Shown here: piece by piece, positions 1 to 9,254 of the stretch
Numbering within the stretch: the stretch's first letter is position 1
How the letters are laid out: every line of letters begins with the position of its first letter
Origin: Pyrinomonadaceae bacterium
GTDB taxonomy: Bacteria; Acidobacteriota; Blastocatellia; Pyrinomonadales; Pyrinomonadaceae
Direction: 5' to 3'
Assembly: GCA_017983495.1 (NCBI GenBank)
Contig: JAGOBH010000003.1
Location: forward strand, 62,001-126,000
Length of the DNA: 64,000 nt
The notes under the pieces: generated by a model
Seen by the model: only the letters and a program-made list of their open reading frames with translations
Database searches by the model: none
Told to the model about the DNA's origin: nothing
Made by a program: the position numbers and the translations under genes

Positions 1-215
1 TCGGTTTCGATGGCGATGTCTAGCGAAGTGCGTCGCGGCGTGCCCTTAAAAACGGTGTGCTCGATAAAATGCGAGATGCCGTTCAGTTCGAGCGGCTCGT
101 GCCGCGACCCGACGCGGTAAAAAAAGCCCAACGTAGCCGACCGCACCCCGGCCATCCGGTCGGTGAGTATCGTTAACCCGTTTCCGAGCCGAGTTTCTTG
201 TATTTCTTCCTTCAT
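1..215 (-). CDS. M16 family zinc metallopeptidase, N-terminal part (cut by window edge)
   Basis: About 71 N-terminal codons are visible, starting at an ATG at 215. The translation opens with the usual M16 strand (residues 8-16, 'RLGNGLTIL') and carries the inverted zinc motif HxxEH as HFIEH at residues 49-53, followed by FKGT, which is nearly invariant in insulinase/processing-peptidase-like M16 enzymes. These enzymes degrade or process peptides in the periplasm or cytosol, often as pairs of M16 subunits. No signal peptide is seen, so this copy looks cytoplasmic. It lies upstream on the same strand as no visible partner; the rest of the gene is beyond the left edge. The family call is firm; the subfamily cannot be decided from this fragment. 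Confidence 0.85.
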   Translation of the reverse strand, partial: MKEEIQETRLGNGLTILTDRMAGVRSATLGFFYRVGSRHEPLELNGISHFIEHTVFKGTPRRTSLDIAIET

Positions 216-244
216 TAATTACCGACGGAAAAGCTCCGTCAGTA

Positions 245-327
245 GAATTCTAACAGGATGAACAGGATTTACAGGATCAGAGAACTGACTTCTTATCCTG
301 CCTATCCTGTTCATCCTGTTAGAATTC
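245..327. repeat. Palindromic ACAGGAT word-repeat
   Basis: A perfect 24-bp inverted repeat (245-268 against 304-327) whose arms consist of repeated AACAGGATG/T words with 9-nt period. The 35-nt centre contains further copies of the word. It could fold into a long hairpin. It belongs to the same family as the elements at 24946-24994 and 63031-63090. It sits between two minus-strand peptidase genes. Confidence 0.85.
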
Positions 328-333
328 CTGGTC

Positions 334-2781
334 TCAATTAGAGATCGCGTTGAACAGCAATGGAAATGTCGCTAAGCTCTGGCCGCGGTATTGGGGGCGG
401 AAGCCGAAGAGGATGATCTTGCCTTTGCCGATTTTTACCTCGACGAGAGCCGCCTTGCCCGCGATCCTCTCGGCACCGAGTGCCCAGCCGGAGAGGAGTA
501 TCTGCTTTGGGTCGGACGGATAGCGGGCGATGATCGTCACGTTTGGAGTACCGCCTTCAGGCGGCTTCTGATTGGCGTCGAGCCGGCTAAAGCCGGGACT
601 CCAAACTTCGAACGCCGGGCCGTTTTCGAACCAGGCAATCGATTCTTTTGGCATTCCTTTGGCGATCGGTGAGGTCAGGTCGAGTTCGGTGCGGAGGATC
701 GAGCCGGGGATAAAGAAATCCTTGCGGTTGAGGCCCTTTGTCACGTCGCGAATGGGCAGATTGAACTGCTCGATGGCGAAATCGGACGAGCGGTTTAGAA
801 AGACGAGCGTGCCGCCAGCCTCGACAAATTTCTTTAGGTTTTCAACACCTTCTTTACCAACGCCGCCCGTGTATTCATCCGGCATCGAGCCTTTTGCATA
901 GCCGTTCAGGATCTGGCTGGGCGATTGGTCGGGGAAGATGATCGTTCCAGGTACGGAGTTATTCGTTCCGCCGAGATAAACCTTGGCTTCGATCACATTT
1001 TGCCTTAGCTGTGAGTTCCTTAAAGACTTTGACGAAAGTTGTTCGCAATTGTGGAAATAGGGGCTTCGATGCGGCTTTTGATCTCCGAGGATCCATCGAG
1101 TCCATCCCTCATCCATAGAGCTGGCTTCAGAGCGATACAATTGCACGACGTAGCGGTTTGAAATGCACCCGACATCGGAGTCACTTTCCCCTATCCGTTG
1201 CCTAAGGGCCGGAAAGCGAGTGCGTTCCGATACCGCGATTGCTCGGACGCCTGTCAATAAGGGGATAGTGTGAGCCGTGACGTCATAAGGGGGAATAGGA
1301 TTTCCGACGCCGTCCTTGAGATCCGGGTATTTTTGATCCTCTAATAGTGCTTTCGCAAAGGCGGCATATGGCTGATCCATATATATAACCCGCGATTGCG
1401 ATGGGTAAGGCTCGCCCTTGTAGAAAAACCCTTGTGTAACCTCCGTCTCGACGCCGGCCCGTTCCAGAATATCGTCGACGAATCGGTCGTTGATTGTTCT
1501 GTAATTTCCTTTTCTCGGCAACAGGAAGCTTGCAACTTCCCCGTCTTTCCTCGGCCGCACCGCTTCTTTTCCGATCTCATAAAACCTCGACAGCCATTTC
1601 TCACGATTGTCGGCAGCGTGGGTCAGCAAACTAAACGCGGCGGTGGTCATGGTGTCGGTGATGTTGCGGAGTTTCCATTCTCCGCCTTTCCACACCGGGC
1701 CGAAGTTTGGGGACTCTTTTTTGGCGTCGTAGCCCTCGCTGCCGCGGAGGTCTTCGAATTTGACGGTGATGGGCGTTGCCAGTCGGGCTGACGCCGTTTC
1801 GCTCAAAATGCGGACGCCGCCGTGGTAGTGCGAATACGCGCGAGCGGGCGTCCAGGCGTCGTAGGTCGAATCGGTCGTTATCCCTTCGAAACCTTTTTTG
1901 CGGAGGTCAGCGGCCATGGCGTTGCCGAGCTCGGTGTAGCCTTCGATGATCTGTTTCGGCACGTTCGGTTCGACGGGCTGCATGTACGGCGGCAGGAACA
2001 GACGTGCGCCGTTCGCTCCTTGCTGGTGGATGTCGTGGACGATCTGCGGATGCCAGACGTTGTGGATCCTATCGACGGTGAGCTGCGTCTCGACCTGCGT
2101 AAAGGCGTACCAGTCGCGGTTGTTATCGTGGCCGACGTACTTGTGATAAAGCTCCGGCGGCTCGGTGCCTTCGTACGGCGTGCCGAGTGTTTTGTCGTAC
2201 CAGTTTTTTACGATATCGACGCCGTCGGGATTTAAGCTCGGAACGAGCAGGATGATCGTGTTGTCGAGTATCTTTTTAGTTTCAGCGTCGGTCGCACTCG
2301 CCAGCCTGTGGGCAATGAGCATCGACGAAAGCGTCGAGCCGACCTCGGTCGAATGCACGCCGCAGGTGATGAGGACGATCGTTTTTCCTTGGGCAATAAG
2401 CTTCTTCGCCGCTGCGTCACGGGCGGGCAAGGGTGCCCGCGTTCCGGCGATCTTTCGCGGATCGGCGAGTTTTGCGTTGATGTCTTCGTACTTGCGGATC
2501 TGTTTAAGGTTTTCCGGCGAGCTGATCGTCGCGTAGACAAACGGTGCCCCCATCGTTGTCTTGCCGATCTCCCAGAACATCACGCGGTCCGACGCTGCAT
2601 CGAGCTTGGTAAAATAATCGACGATACTTGCCCAACTCGCCAGCTTTCGGTCATCACCGGGCGTAAAGCCGAGCGTGTCCTTCGGAGCGGGGACTTGAGC
2701 CGCCGCAGCGGCGGTCAAAAAGAGAATTATCCCGCAAAGACGAAAAGGGGCAAAGATAGTAAGAAGAGACCTGTTTTTCAT
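334..2781 (-). CDS. Exported M14 family zinc carboxypeptidase-like protein
   Basis: An 815-residue protein of the M14 (carboxypeptidase A-like) superfamily, expected to hydrolyse peptides outside the cytoplasm. A signal peptide (about residues 1-29, ending in an Ala run before Gln) is followed by the M14 domain. The zinc site HxxE is seen as HSTE (H143, E146) and a later 'VHDIHQQG' segment supplies the third ligand. A long C-terminal region resembles the glutamine-amidotransferase-like fold often attached to this subfamily. The start is set at 2781 because GAGGA (2791-2795) lies 9 nt upstream of it; the alternative ATG at 2790 abuts the same GAGGA and would have no spacing. The signal-peptide codons look derived from a CGCAAAG-type repeat (2730-2750). 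Confidence 0.88.
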   Translation of the reverse strand: MKNRSLLTIFAPFRLCGIILFLTAAAAAQVPAPKDTLGFTPGDDRKLASWASIVDYFTKLDAASDRVMFWEIGKTTMGAPFVYATISSPENLKQIRKYEDINAKLADPRKIAGTRAPLPARDAAAKKLIAQGKTIVLITCGVHSTEVGSTLSSMLIAHRLASATDAETKKILDNTIILLVPSLNPDGVDIVKNWYDKTLGTPYEGTEPPELYHKYVGHDNNRDWYAFTQVETQLTVDRIHNVWHPQIVHDIHQQGANGARLFLPPYMQPVEPNVPKQIIEGYTELGNAMAADLRKKGFEGITTDSTYDAWTPARAYSHYHGGVRILSETASARLATPITVKFEDLRGSEGYDAKKESPNFGPVWKGGEWKLRNITDTMTTAAFSLLTHAADNREKWLSRFYEIGKEAVRPRKDGEVASFLLPRKGNYRTINDRFVDDILERAGVETEVTQGFFYKGEPYPSQSRVIYMDQPYAAFAKALLEDQKYPDLKDGVGNPIPPYDVTAHTIPLLTGVRAIAVSERTRFPALRQRIGESDSDVGCISNRYVVQLYRSEASSMDEGWTRWILGDQKPHRSPYFHNCEQLSSKSLRNSQLRQNVIEAKVYLGGTNNSVPGTIIFPDQSPSQILNGYAKGSMPDEYTGGVGKEGVENLKKFVEAGGTLVFLNRSSDFAIEQFNLPIRDVTKGLNRKDFFIPGSILRTELDLTSPIAKGMPKESIAWFENGPAFEVWSPGFSRLDANQKPPEGGTPNVTIIARYPSDPKQILLSGWALGAERIAGKAALVEVKIGKGKIILFGFRPQYRGQSLATFPLLFNAISN

Positions 2782-2807
2782 AATCGGCATTCCTCAAAAT
2801 ACGATGA

Positions 2808-2868
2808 CACAAATTTACCACAGGCGTCCGTCAAATCTTCTATCTCCCTGTGACCTCTGTGGCTAAAC
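2808..2868. repeat. CACAGAGG-type word-repeat
   Basis: Between the divergent M14 and OPT genes, the minus strand reads GCCACAGAGGTCACAGGG, and an imperfect inverted partner with 'CCACAGGCGTCC' lies at 2817-2829. Words of about 9 nt recur as in the other repeat families of this window. A partial copy (CACAGAGGCC) is at 9339-9348. Confidence 0.5.
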
Positions 2869-2953
2869 ACTTGCTTGAAAACTAAATACGCTGTAAATTC
2901 CTAGCAGACCTTTCCCCAGATCAAAATTCGCTTTTCAAGGAGCTTGCTTCAAA

Positions 2954-5293
2954 ATGAAGAACCCGTTTCTCGAGAATTTCAAACCGTATATCCCGGACGC
3001 GACAAAGCTGCGTGAGCTGACACCGTTTCCTCTGATCGTCGGTACGTTGCTCGGTATTATATTTGGAGCGTCATCGCTGTATCTGGTGCTGAAGACGGGG
3101 CTTACCGTTTCGGCGTCGATACCGGTGGCGGTCATTGCGATCACGCTGTTTCGCCTGTTGTCGAAGATCGGCATGCGTGACGCGACGATCCTCGAGGCAA
3201 ACGTGATGCAGACGGCCGGCTCGGCCGGCGAATCGATCGCGTTCGGCGTCGGCGTCACGATGCCCGCGATCCTGATCCTCGGGTTCGAGCTTGATATCTG
3301 GCGTGCGACCCTGGTGGCCATCCTCGGCGGCCTGCTCGGTATTCTGATGATGATACCGCTCCGCAGGGCACTGATAAAAGACCAGCACGGCCTTTTGAAA
3401 TATCCCGAAGGCACGGCGTGTGCACAGGTGCTGATCGCCGGAGCGTCTAAGGAATCGCGTGATGCCGCTCACGAAGCCGGCAGCGACGCGGCAAGCGATT
3501 CGGAAGTTTTACATCGCGGTAAGATCATCGCAGCGGGATTCGGTATTGGCTTTTTATATAAGGCCGTAATGGACGTTTTCAGTGCGTGGCATCCCGAACC
3601 GGGTAAGGACCTGCCGGACAATTTTCTTAAGGGCGGTTCGGTCCATCTTGAGAACAATCCGGCTCTGCTCGGCGTCGGATACATCATCGGGCCGTACATT
3701 TCGGCGATCATGCTCGGCGGCGGTATGCTCTCATACCTCGTTTTGATCCCGCTGATCAAGTATTTTGGCTCGCTCGCACAGTCGCCATTGGCGCCGGCGG
3801 TCGGGACGACGATCGACAAGATGTCGCCCGGGCAGATCCGCGGCGAGTACATTTTGTACATCGGCGCAGGTGCCGTGACAGCGGCCGGCATCATCTCGCT
3901 CGGACGTTCGCTGCCGACTATCTGGCACGGCCTCAAATCGGGCCTCGCGGACCTTCGCGGCGGCGGAACCGAGGCTGACGGCTCAGCGTTGCCGAGAACC
4001 GATCAGGACCTTTCGATGAAATGGGTCATAGTCGGCGTCATCGTGCTGCTTGCGGCAATACTGCTTTCGCCGCAGTTGGGACTAAGTATCTTTGAACACC
4101 CATTCGTGTCGGTGATGGGAGCGGTCCTGATCATCATACTCGGATTTTTGTTCGTTACGGTGTCTTCGAGACTGACTGGTGAGGTTGGTTCCTCGTCAAA
4201 CCCGATCTCGGGTATGACCGTTGCGACACTGCTGTTTACATGTCTCGTGTTCCTGTTTTTAGGCTGGACGGCACCCGATCCGTATTTCGTAACGGCTCTC
4301 TCGATCGGAGCGATCGTGTGTATCGCCGCGTCGAATGGCGGCACGACGTCGCAGGACCTGAAAACAGGCTTTCTCGTCGGCGGCACACCGAAAAAGCAGC
4401 AGATCGCTATACTCGCGGGTGCCCTGGCGTCGGCCGTCGTGCTCGGTCCGCTGCTGCTTTATTTGAACACCGGCGGCACTTATTACCAGAAGGTCGACGC
4501 CACGGTGTTCCCGCCCGCTTTTAGCGTGACCGAGGACAAGCTGTTTCGTGAACGCGGCGAGATCAAAAAAGAGGGTGTCAAAACCGGCGATTATATGTCG
4601 GACACCAATCAATATTCTGTATGGCAGAATACTGACCCGAAGAGCGGGCAGATCGGAAAATATCTCGTGGACCCGCAGGGCCGTCCGGTGTATCTGGTCG
4701 ATCCGGCCATCAACGGTGTCGTCAAGGAAGATGCAAACGGCAATAAGCTGACGCGTTATGACGCTCCGAAAGCAACGCTGATGAGCTATATCATCAAAGG
4801 TGTGCTGGGCCAGGACCTGCCGTGGGGGCTTGTCCTGATCGGGGCGATGATCGCTGTCATGCTCGAGATAGTCGGCGTGCCTTCGCTCGCATTTGCGGTC
4901 GGGCTTTATTTGCCGATCGCGACGTCGATGCCGATATTTGTCGGGGGCATGGTACGCAAGCTCGTTGATGTCTATCTCAAGAAAAAACTTGCTGAGAAGA
5001 ATCTAACCGAAGATCAGATCGTCGCGGAAACTGACAAATCGCACGGTGTCCTCGTGGCCTCGGGTTACATTGCGGGTGGTGCGATCGCAGGTATCCTGAT
5101 CGCGATCTTTGCCGTCGTGCCGTGGCTGAAGGACATTCAGGATGGCTCGGCACGTTGGGCGAGCGAGAGCAATCCGTTCTTTGCCGGCGATTCTGCATGG
5201 TGGCTCGGTGCAGTGCCGTTCCTGATCATTGCGATCGTGCTATACCTTGTGGGCCGCGAAAAGCTGATGGCCGGCAAGAATGCTGGCGGCTAG
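2954..5293 (+). CDS. OPT family oligopeptide transporter
   Basis: A 779-residue polytopic inner-membrane protein of the OPT family, which takes up small peptides (or metal chelates in the YSL branch), usually with protons. Hydrophobic segments run through the whole length, starting near residue 27. The conserved stretch 'GGTTSQDLKTGFLVGGTP' (about 463-480) is characteristic of the prokaryotic OPT branch. A hydrophilic insert at about 515-600 precedes the last helices. AAGGAG at 2937-2942 lies 11 nt before the ATG. The gene is monocistronic, with a terminator at 5316-5356. Its proximity to exported peptidases on the divergent strand fits peptide scavenging, although that link is inferred. Confidence 0.92.
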   Translation: MKNPFLENFKPYIPDATKLRELTPFPLIVGTLLGIIFGASSLYLVLKTGLTVSASIPVAVIAITLFRLLSKIGMRDATILEANVMQTAGSAGESIAFGVGVTMPAILILGFELDIWRATLVAILGGLLGILMMIPLRRALIKDQHGLLKYPEGTACAQVLIAGASKESRDAAHEAGSDAASDSEVLHRGKIIAAGFGIGFLYKAVMDVFSAWHPEPGKDLPDNFLKGGSVHLENNPALLGVGYIIGPYISAIMLGGGMLSYLVLIPLIKYFGSLAQSPLAPAVGTTIDKMSPGQIRGEYILYIGAGAVTAAGIISLGRSLPTIWHGLKSGLADLRGGGTEADGSALPRTDQDLSMKWVIVGVIVLLAAILLSPQLGLSIFEHPFVSVMGAVLIIILGFLFVTVSSRLTGEVGSSSNPISGMTVATLLFTCLVFLFLGWTAPDPYFVTALSIGAIVCIAASNGGTTSQDLKTGFLVGGTPKKQQIAILAGALASAVVLGPLLLYLNTGGTYYQKVDATVFPPAFSVTEDKLFRERGEIKKEGVKTGDYMSDTNQYSVWQNTDPKSGQIGKYLVDPQGRPVYLVDPAINGVVKEDANGNKLTRYDAPKATLMSYIIKGVLGQDLPWGLVLIGAMIAVMLEIVGVPSLAFAVGLYLPIATSMPIFVGGMVRKLVDVYLKKKLAEKNLTEDQIVAETDKSHGVLVASGYIAGGAIAGILIAIFAVVPWLKDIQDGSARWASESNPFFAGDSAWWLGAVPFLIIAIVLYLVGREKLMAGKNAGG

Positions 5294-5315
5294 CCGCGTT
5301 GAGTTTGCGTAAAAC

Positions 5316-5356
5316 GGGCCGCTCGTACGTTATCCGCGTGCGGGCGGCTCTTTTTT
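5316..5356 (+). terminator. Rho-independent terminator after the OPT gene
   Basis: A GC-rich hairpin with arms around GGGCCGCTCGTACG and CGTGCGGGCGGCTC is followed by a run of six T (5351-5356). Confidence 0.75.
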
Positions 5357-5441
5357 GTTTAACAATGTATGCCCGAGGCGTTATACTCATTTACGGCGGC
5401 GATTTGACCGCATTTGAACTAGCGTCCGAATCGGATCTCTG

Positions 5442-6350
5442 ATGAAAATAAAAAATGCCCTGCTCATAATGCGAAACCGTTATCGAATCGCGGTTTTGGC
5501 CATCTCGTTATTTGCCGTCTCATTGTCGTGCTCGGTCGCGGAGACCGGCAATTCGGCGACGGCGAATGCCGCCGCGGCAAACGCGGTCAATGCCGCTAAT
5601 GCCGCAAACGCCGAAAAGTCCAATACGACCGGCGGTGCGACAATCCAGATCGATCCAAACGGGCCGGCCGATATTGTGCGTGTGTTTTACAAGCATCTGC
5701 GCGAGCGGAAGTTTCGCGAGGCGATATTTTTGACCAACCTGCGGCCTGCGGTCGAGGGATTGACCGACACCGAGCTCAAGGATTTTGCGGTCGATTTTGA
5801 GGCGATCGCCGGCGAGGTGCCGACCGAGATACAGATCAACGGCGAGATCGTTTCCGGCGATCTGGCGACCGTGACGGCAATGTTGCCGGGCGAAGATGAT
5901 AAGACCGAACTGCAGCAGATCAAGCTCAGGCGCTCGGGCGATCTCTGGATCATACTGTCGGTGGACGAGTCGGCCGAGTCGCGGATCAAGAAAGAAGGCA
6001 CGAAATATTTCTATAATCTGCGAATCGAAACGCACCAGGAAGAAGCTAAAAAGATGCTCGAACGTATCTCAAAGGCCCAGCTTGCCCATTCACTGCAAAA
6101 CGGCGGCGTTTTTACGGACATGGCGACGCTGGTCGCGGCGGGCTTGCTGCCCGAGGATATCACGACGAGCGAATCCACCGGATACAATTACGCGATCGAA
6201 CTTTTCCCGAGCAAGATCAAATATACCGCGACCGCGACACCCGCCGTTTACGGAAAAAGCGGCAGACTCTCGTACCTGCTTCAACTCGATCAAAAGGGCA
6301 TTTCGCGTGTCACCAGCAAGGATACGGGCGGAAAACCGATGAAGAAGTGA
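5442..6350 (+). CDS. Putative lipoprotein with NTF2/DUF4878-like and pilin-like regions
   Basis: A 302-residue exported protein. The N-terminus has a signal peptide with a lipobox-like 'VSLSC' near residue 30, so it is probably lipid-anchored. A low-complexity Ala/Asn stretch (about 38-60) follows. Residues about 72-180 look like a DUF4878/NTF2-type alpha+beta domain ('VFYKHLRERKFREAI'). Residues about 195-300 resemble the globular part of a type IV pilin-like protein ('AQLAHSLQNGGVFTDMATLV', then 'GYNYAIEL'), a domain that here lacks the prepilin N-terminal helix. No good ribosome site is seen; an ATG at 5469 is an alternative start. Function unknown; domain calls are by eye. Confidence 0.7.
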   Translation: MKIKNALLIMRNRYRIAVLAISLFAVSLSCSVAETGNSATANAAAANAVNAANAANAEKSNTTGGATIQIDPNGPADIVRVFYKHLRERKFREAIFLTNLRPAVEGLTDTELKDFAVDFEAIAGEVPTEIQINGEIVSGDLATVTAMLPGEDDKTELQQIKLRRSGDLWIILSVDESAESRIKKEGTKYFYNLRIETHQEEAKKMLERISKAQLAHSLQNGGVFTDMATLVAAGLLPEDITTSESTGYNYAIELFPSKIKYTATATPAVYGKSGRLSYLLQLDQKGISRVTSKDTGGKPMKK

Positions 6351-6445
6351 ACAGAATGTAAAATATTGCGCAAACTTCGTTGAATATGTTGTAAACTTGC
6401 GAATAGACTTTGATCTCCTCAACATTTCACCAGACACGGAGAGAA

Positions 6446-6910
6446 ATGATCAGAAAACTTGTCGCGAAATTAAATCGCCGTTTGTCCGAAAAAATGGTCT
6501 CTGCCAGGAGGCGTTATACCGCACCCGTAAAAGTGTGGTTCGATCCGGACATAAACTCAGAACGTAATCGCATCGCGGCAATGAATGCCTGCCTGCTTTG
6601 CGAGACGGTCGATATGAGCCGCTCGGGTATCGCGTTTCTCTCGACGTCGATCAGGGTCAACGAAAAATACCTTGTCGGCCATGAACGCCGCTTGAATATC
6701 GAGATTGATCTGCCAAACGGAAAGATCCGGCTTACGGCCCTTGGAAAGCGATATGAAAAGGTCGGGCTGCATCAATCGACAGAACGATTTCTGATCGGGG
6801 CACACATCACCGGATTCGAGCCGGGCCACGAAGAGGCATATTTACATTTTCTAAAACACGGACGACGGGCCCGCAAGGCCGCGGGAACGCTCGAACTCGG
6901 GATCGACTAG
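6446..6910 (+). CDS. PilZ domain protein (probable c-di-GMP binding)
   Basis: A 154-residue cytoplasmic protein with the two PilZ signature motifs: an RxxxR-type basic segment ('RRRYTAP', about residues 21-27) and DxSxxG ('DMSRSG', about 58-63). PilZ domains bind cyclic di-GMP and usually regulate motility, exopolysaccharide or envelope functions as single-domain adaptors. The start at 6446 is chosen because GGAGAG (6438-6443) lies just upstream; a longer frame from 6410 has no ribosome site. A terminator follows at 6934-6966. No diguanylate cyclase or phosphodiesterase lies in the window, so the partner is unknown. Confidence 0.75.
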   Translation: MIRKLVAKLNRRLSEKMVSARRRYTAPVKVWFDPDINSERNRIAAMNACLLCETVDMSRSGIAFLSTSIRVNEKYLVGHERRLNIEIDLPNGKIRLTALGKRYEKVGLHQSTERFLIGAHITGFEPGHEEAYLHFLKHGRRARKAAGTLELGID

Positions 6911-6933
6911 AGCGGCTGTAACATAATTCGACA

Positions 6934-6966
6934 AAAGCGTGGGTAAACGGGCCTGCGCTTTTTTTG
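6934..6966 (+). terminator. Probable terminator after the PilZ gene
   Basis: AAAGCGTGG and CCTGCGCTTT form an imperfect stem followed by a run of T (6959-6965). Confidence 0.6.
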
Positions 6967-6999
6967 TTTTCGGGTAGAACCAGTATATTTTGAGTAAAT

Positions 7000-8082
7000 A
7001 TGAAAACAACAGTTGGTATCGGGATCATCGGAACTGGGTTCGCACGCCGCGTGCAGATCCCGTCGTTTTTGAGTTGTGAAGGAGCGAAGATCGTATCGGT
7101 CGCGAGCGGCAGTATAGAGAACGCCGAAATGACCGCCCGTGAAAGCGGAGCAGAACATTTTACGGCGGACTGGCGTGAGACCATCGAGTGCGAAGACGTC
7201 GATCTGGTCTGCATCACCACGCCACCGAAACTCCACCGCGACATGACCCTATTCGCGATCGAACGCGGCAAGCACATCCTTTGCGAAAAGCCGATGGCAA
7301 TGAACGTCGCCGAAGCCGAAGAGATGACGCGTGCGGCGGCAGGCAAGCCGATGCTTGCGCTGATAGACCATGAACTGCGGTTTCAGGACGGGCGTCTGCG
7401 GGCGTACGCGATGCTTCGCGAAGGGGCGATCGGGAAGGTTCGCCATGCCAAGTTCATGTTTCAGGCACCGCACCGCGGCGACCCGAATGTGCCTTGGAAC
7501 TGGTGGTCTGATTCCGAAGAGGGCGGTGGTGCGTTGGGGGCGATCAATTCGCACATTATCGATTCGTTCAATTGGTTTCTCGATACTACGATCTCGAGCG
7601 TTTCCTGTCAGCTACAGACGCATATCAAGGAGCGACGGGACGCGGCCGGAAACCCGCGGAAAGTCACGACTGACGACGAGGCTAACATGCTGCTGAGATT
7701 TGCGGACGGGGAACTGACATCGGACGCGACCGGAATGGTGTCGGTCTCGATGGTCGAATTTCCGCAGTATCGCAATCGGCTTGAGTTTTACGGCAGCGAC
7801 GGTGCGATAGCCGTCGATCACCTCGGCCAGCTATCAGTTGCACCGGCCGGCGAGGGCGATTGGAAACAGATCGATGTCGATCTCGGCACGCCGGTACCGG
7901 GCGTTGCGGACACCGGATTTGCCCGCGGATTTATGGAGTTTGCACCAAAGATCGTCGATGCGATCCTCAGCGGAAAGACTGAGATCGAACACGCCGCGAC
8001 ATTTGAGGACGGATTAAAGGTCCAACGAGTACTCGACGCCGCCAGAGAATCTGACCGGACCGGAGAAAGGATAACTATCTGA
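7000..8082 (+). CDS. Gfo/Idh/MocA family NAD(P)-dependent oxidoreductase
   Basis: A 360-residue cytoplasmic dehydrogenase. The N-terminal Rossmann fold shows 'GIIGTGF' (about residues 8-14) and the family motif CEKP (about 95-98, 'LCEKPMA'), whose Lys is catalytic in the family. The C-terminal alpha/beta domain holds the sugar substrate. Members oxidise or reduce sugars, inositols and related polyols with NAD(P); the exact substrate cannot be told from the sequence. It ends in TGA at 8080-8082, which overlaps the ATG of the M19 dipeptidase gene by one base, so the two are probably co-translated. Confidence 0.88.
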   Translation: MKTTVGIGIIGTGFARRVQIPSFLSCEGAKIVSVASGSIENAEMTARESGAEHFTADWRETIECEDVDLVCITTPPKLHRDMTLFAIERGKHILCEKPMAMNVAEAEEMTRAAAGKPMLALIDHELRFQDGRLRAYAMLREGAIGKVRHAKFMFQAPHRGDPNVPWNWWSDSEEGGGALGAINSHIIDSFNWFLDTTISSVSCQLQTHIKERRDAAGNPRKVTTDDEANMLLRFADGELTSDATGMVSVSMVEFPQYRNRLEFYGSDGAIAVDHLGQLSVAPAGEGDWKQIDVDLGTPVPGVADTGFARGFMEFAPKIVDAILSGKTEIEHAATFEDGLKVQRVLDAARESDRTGERITI

Positions 8083-9254
8083 TGAAGCGAACACTGAAAT
8101 ACCTGATACTGATCATCGGTGCCGCGTTGATCGCCTTCGTGATCTTTTTCTTTGGATTTGCGGCGGGTATGACCGAGCGTTCGCTAAACCCGGTATTGAC
8201 AAAACCGCCATACAGCGTGAGCGAGAGGGCGGCGAAGCTGCACGATTCGCTGATCGTTGCGGACCTGCACGCCGACGCTTTGCTCTGGAATCGCGACCTC
8301 AATGTCGATGCTGCGGTCGCACAGGTCGATGTGCCCAAACTGATCCGCGGAAACGTGGCGATACAAGCATTTACCGTCGTTACCAAGACGCCGCGTGGGC
8401 TCAACATCGAGAGCAACACCGACAAAACGGATAATATCTTCTGGCTCGCACTCTCTCAGCGGCAGCCGTTTGAGAACCTTTTCAGCCTGACAAAACGTGC
8501 GTTGTGGCAGGCGAAAATGCTGCATCAGTACGCGTCGGCGTCGGGCGGAAAGCTCGTTATCGTCAAAAACAAGGGCGATGTCGCAAAATTCATCGAACGC
8601 CGAAAATCCGAACGCATCGTCGGCGGGTGGCTCGGCATCGAGGGTGCTCAGGCTCTGGATGGTAAGCCTGAGAACGTCGACGTTCTTTTCGACGCGGGCT
8701 TTCGAATGATGTCGCCGTCGCACTTTTTCGATACGGAAATGGGCGGTTCGGCACACGGGATCGAAAAATACGGATTGACTGACAAAGGCCGCGAGATGGT
8801 CCGCCGGATGGAGACGAAGGGCATGTTCGTCGACCTCGCTCACTCGTCGCAAAAGACGATCGACGACGTTCTGTCGATGGCGACGCGACCGGTCGTCGTT
8901 TCGCACACCGGCGTCAAGGGTACGTGCGATAACAACCGCAACCTCACTGACGATCAGCTTAGGCGGATCGCCGCAACGGGCGGCGTAGTCGGCATCGGGT
9001 TTTGGGACACGGCGGTATGCGGCGAAAATGCGGCGTCGATCGCCAGAGCGATACGTTACGCGGTGAGCGTGATCGGGCCAAGAAATGTCGCTCTGGGGTC
9101 GGATTTTGACGGTTCGGTCAAGGTGCCTTTTGACACGAGCGGCGAGGCGTTGATCACCGAAGCTCTTATTGCCGAGGGGTTCTCGGACGACGACATCGCA
9201 CTCATCATGGGCGGCAACGTCGTGCGGCTCTTGAACGAGTATCTTCCAGATTAA
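8082..9254 (+). CDS. M19 family membrane (renal-type) dipeptidase
   Basis: A 390-residue enzyme of the M19 dipeptidase family, which hydrolyses dipeptides (in some members D-amino-acid dipeptides) with a binuclear zinc site. An N-terminal hydrophobic helix (about 6-29) anchors or exports it. Visible metal-site motifs are HxD in 'ADLHADAL' (about 60-67), 'VDLAHSS' with its His, 'SHTGVKG', and the late 'GSDFDG' that is characteristic of the family. It overlaps the preceding oxidoreductase gene by one base. The role fits a cell that imports peptides, as the OPT transporter nearby suggests. Confidence 0.88.
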   Translation: MKRTLKYLILIIGAALIAFVIFFFGFAAGMTERSLNPVLTKPPYSVSERAAKLHDSLIVADLHADALLWNRDLNVDAAVAQVDVPKLIRGNVAIQAFTVVTKTPRGLNIESNTDKTDNIFWLALSQRQPFENLFSLTKRALWQAKMLHQYASASGGKLVIVKNKGDVAKFIERRKSERIVGGWLGIEGAQALDGKPENVDVLFDAGFRMMSPSHFFDTEMGGSAHGIEKYGLTDKGREMVRRMETKGMFVDLAHSSQKTIDDVLSMATRPVVVSHTGVKGTCDNNRNLTDDQLRRIAATGGVVGIGFWDTAVCGENAASIARAIRYAVSVIGPRNVALGSDFDGSVKVPFDTSGEALITEALIAEGFSDDDIALIMGGNVVRLLNEYLPD

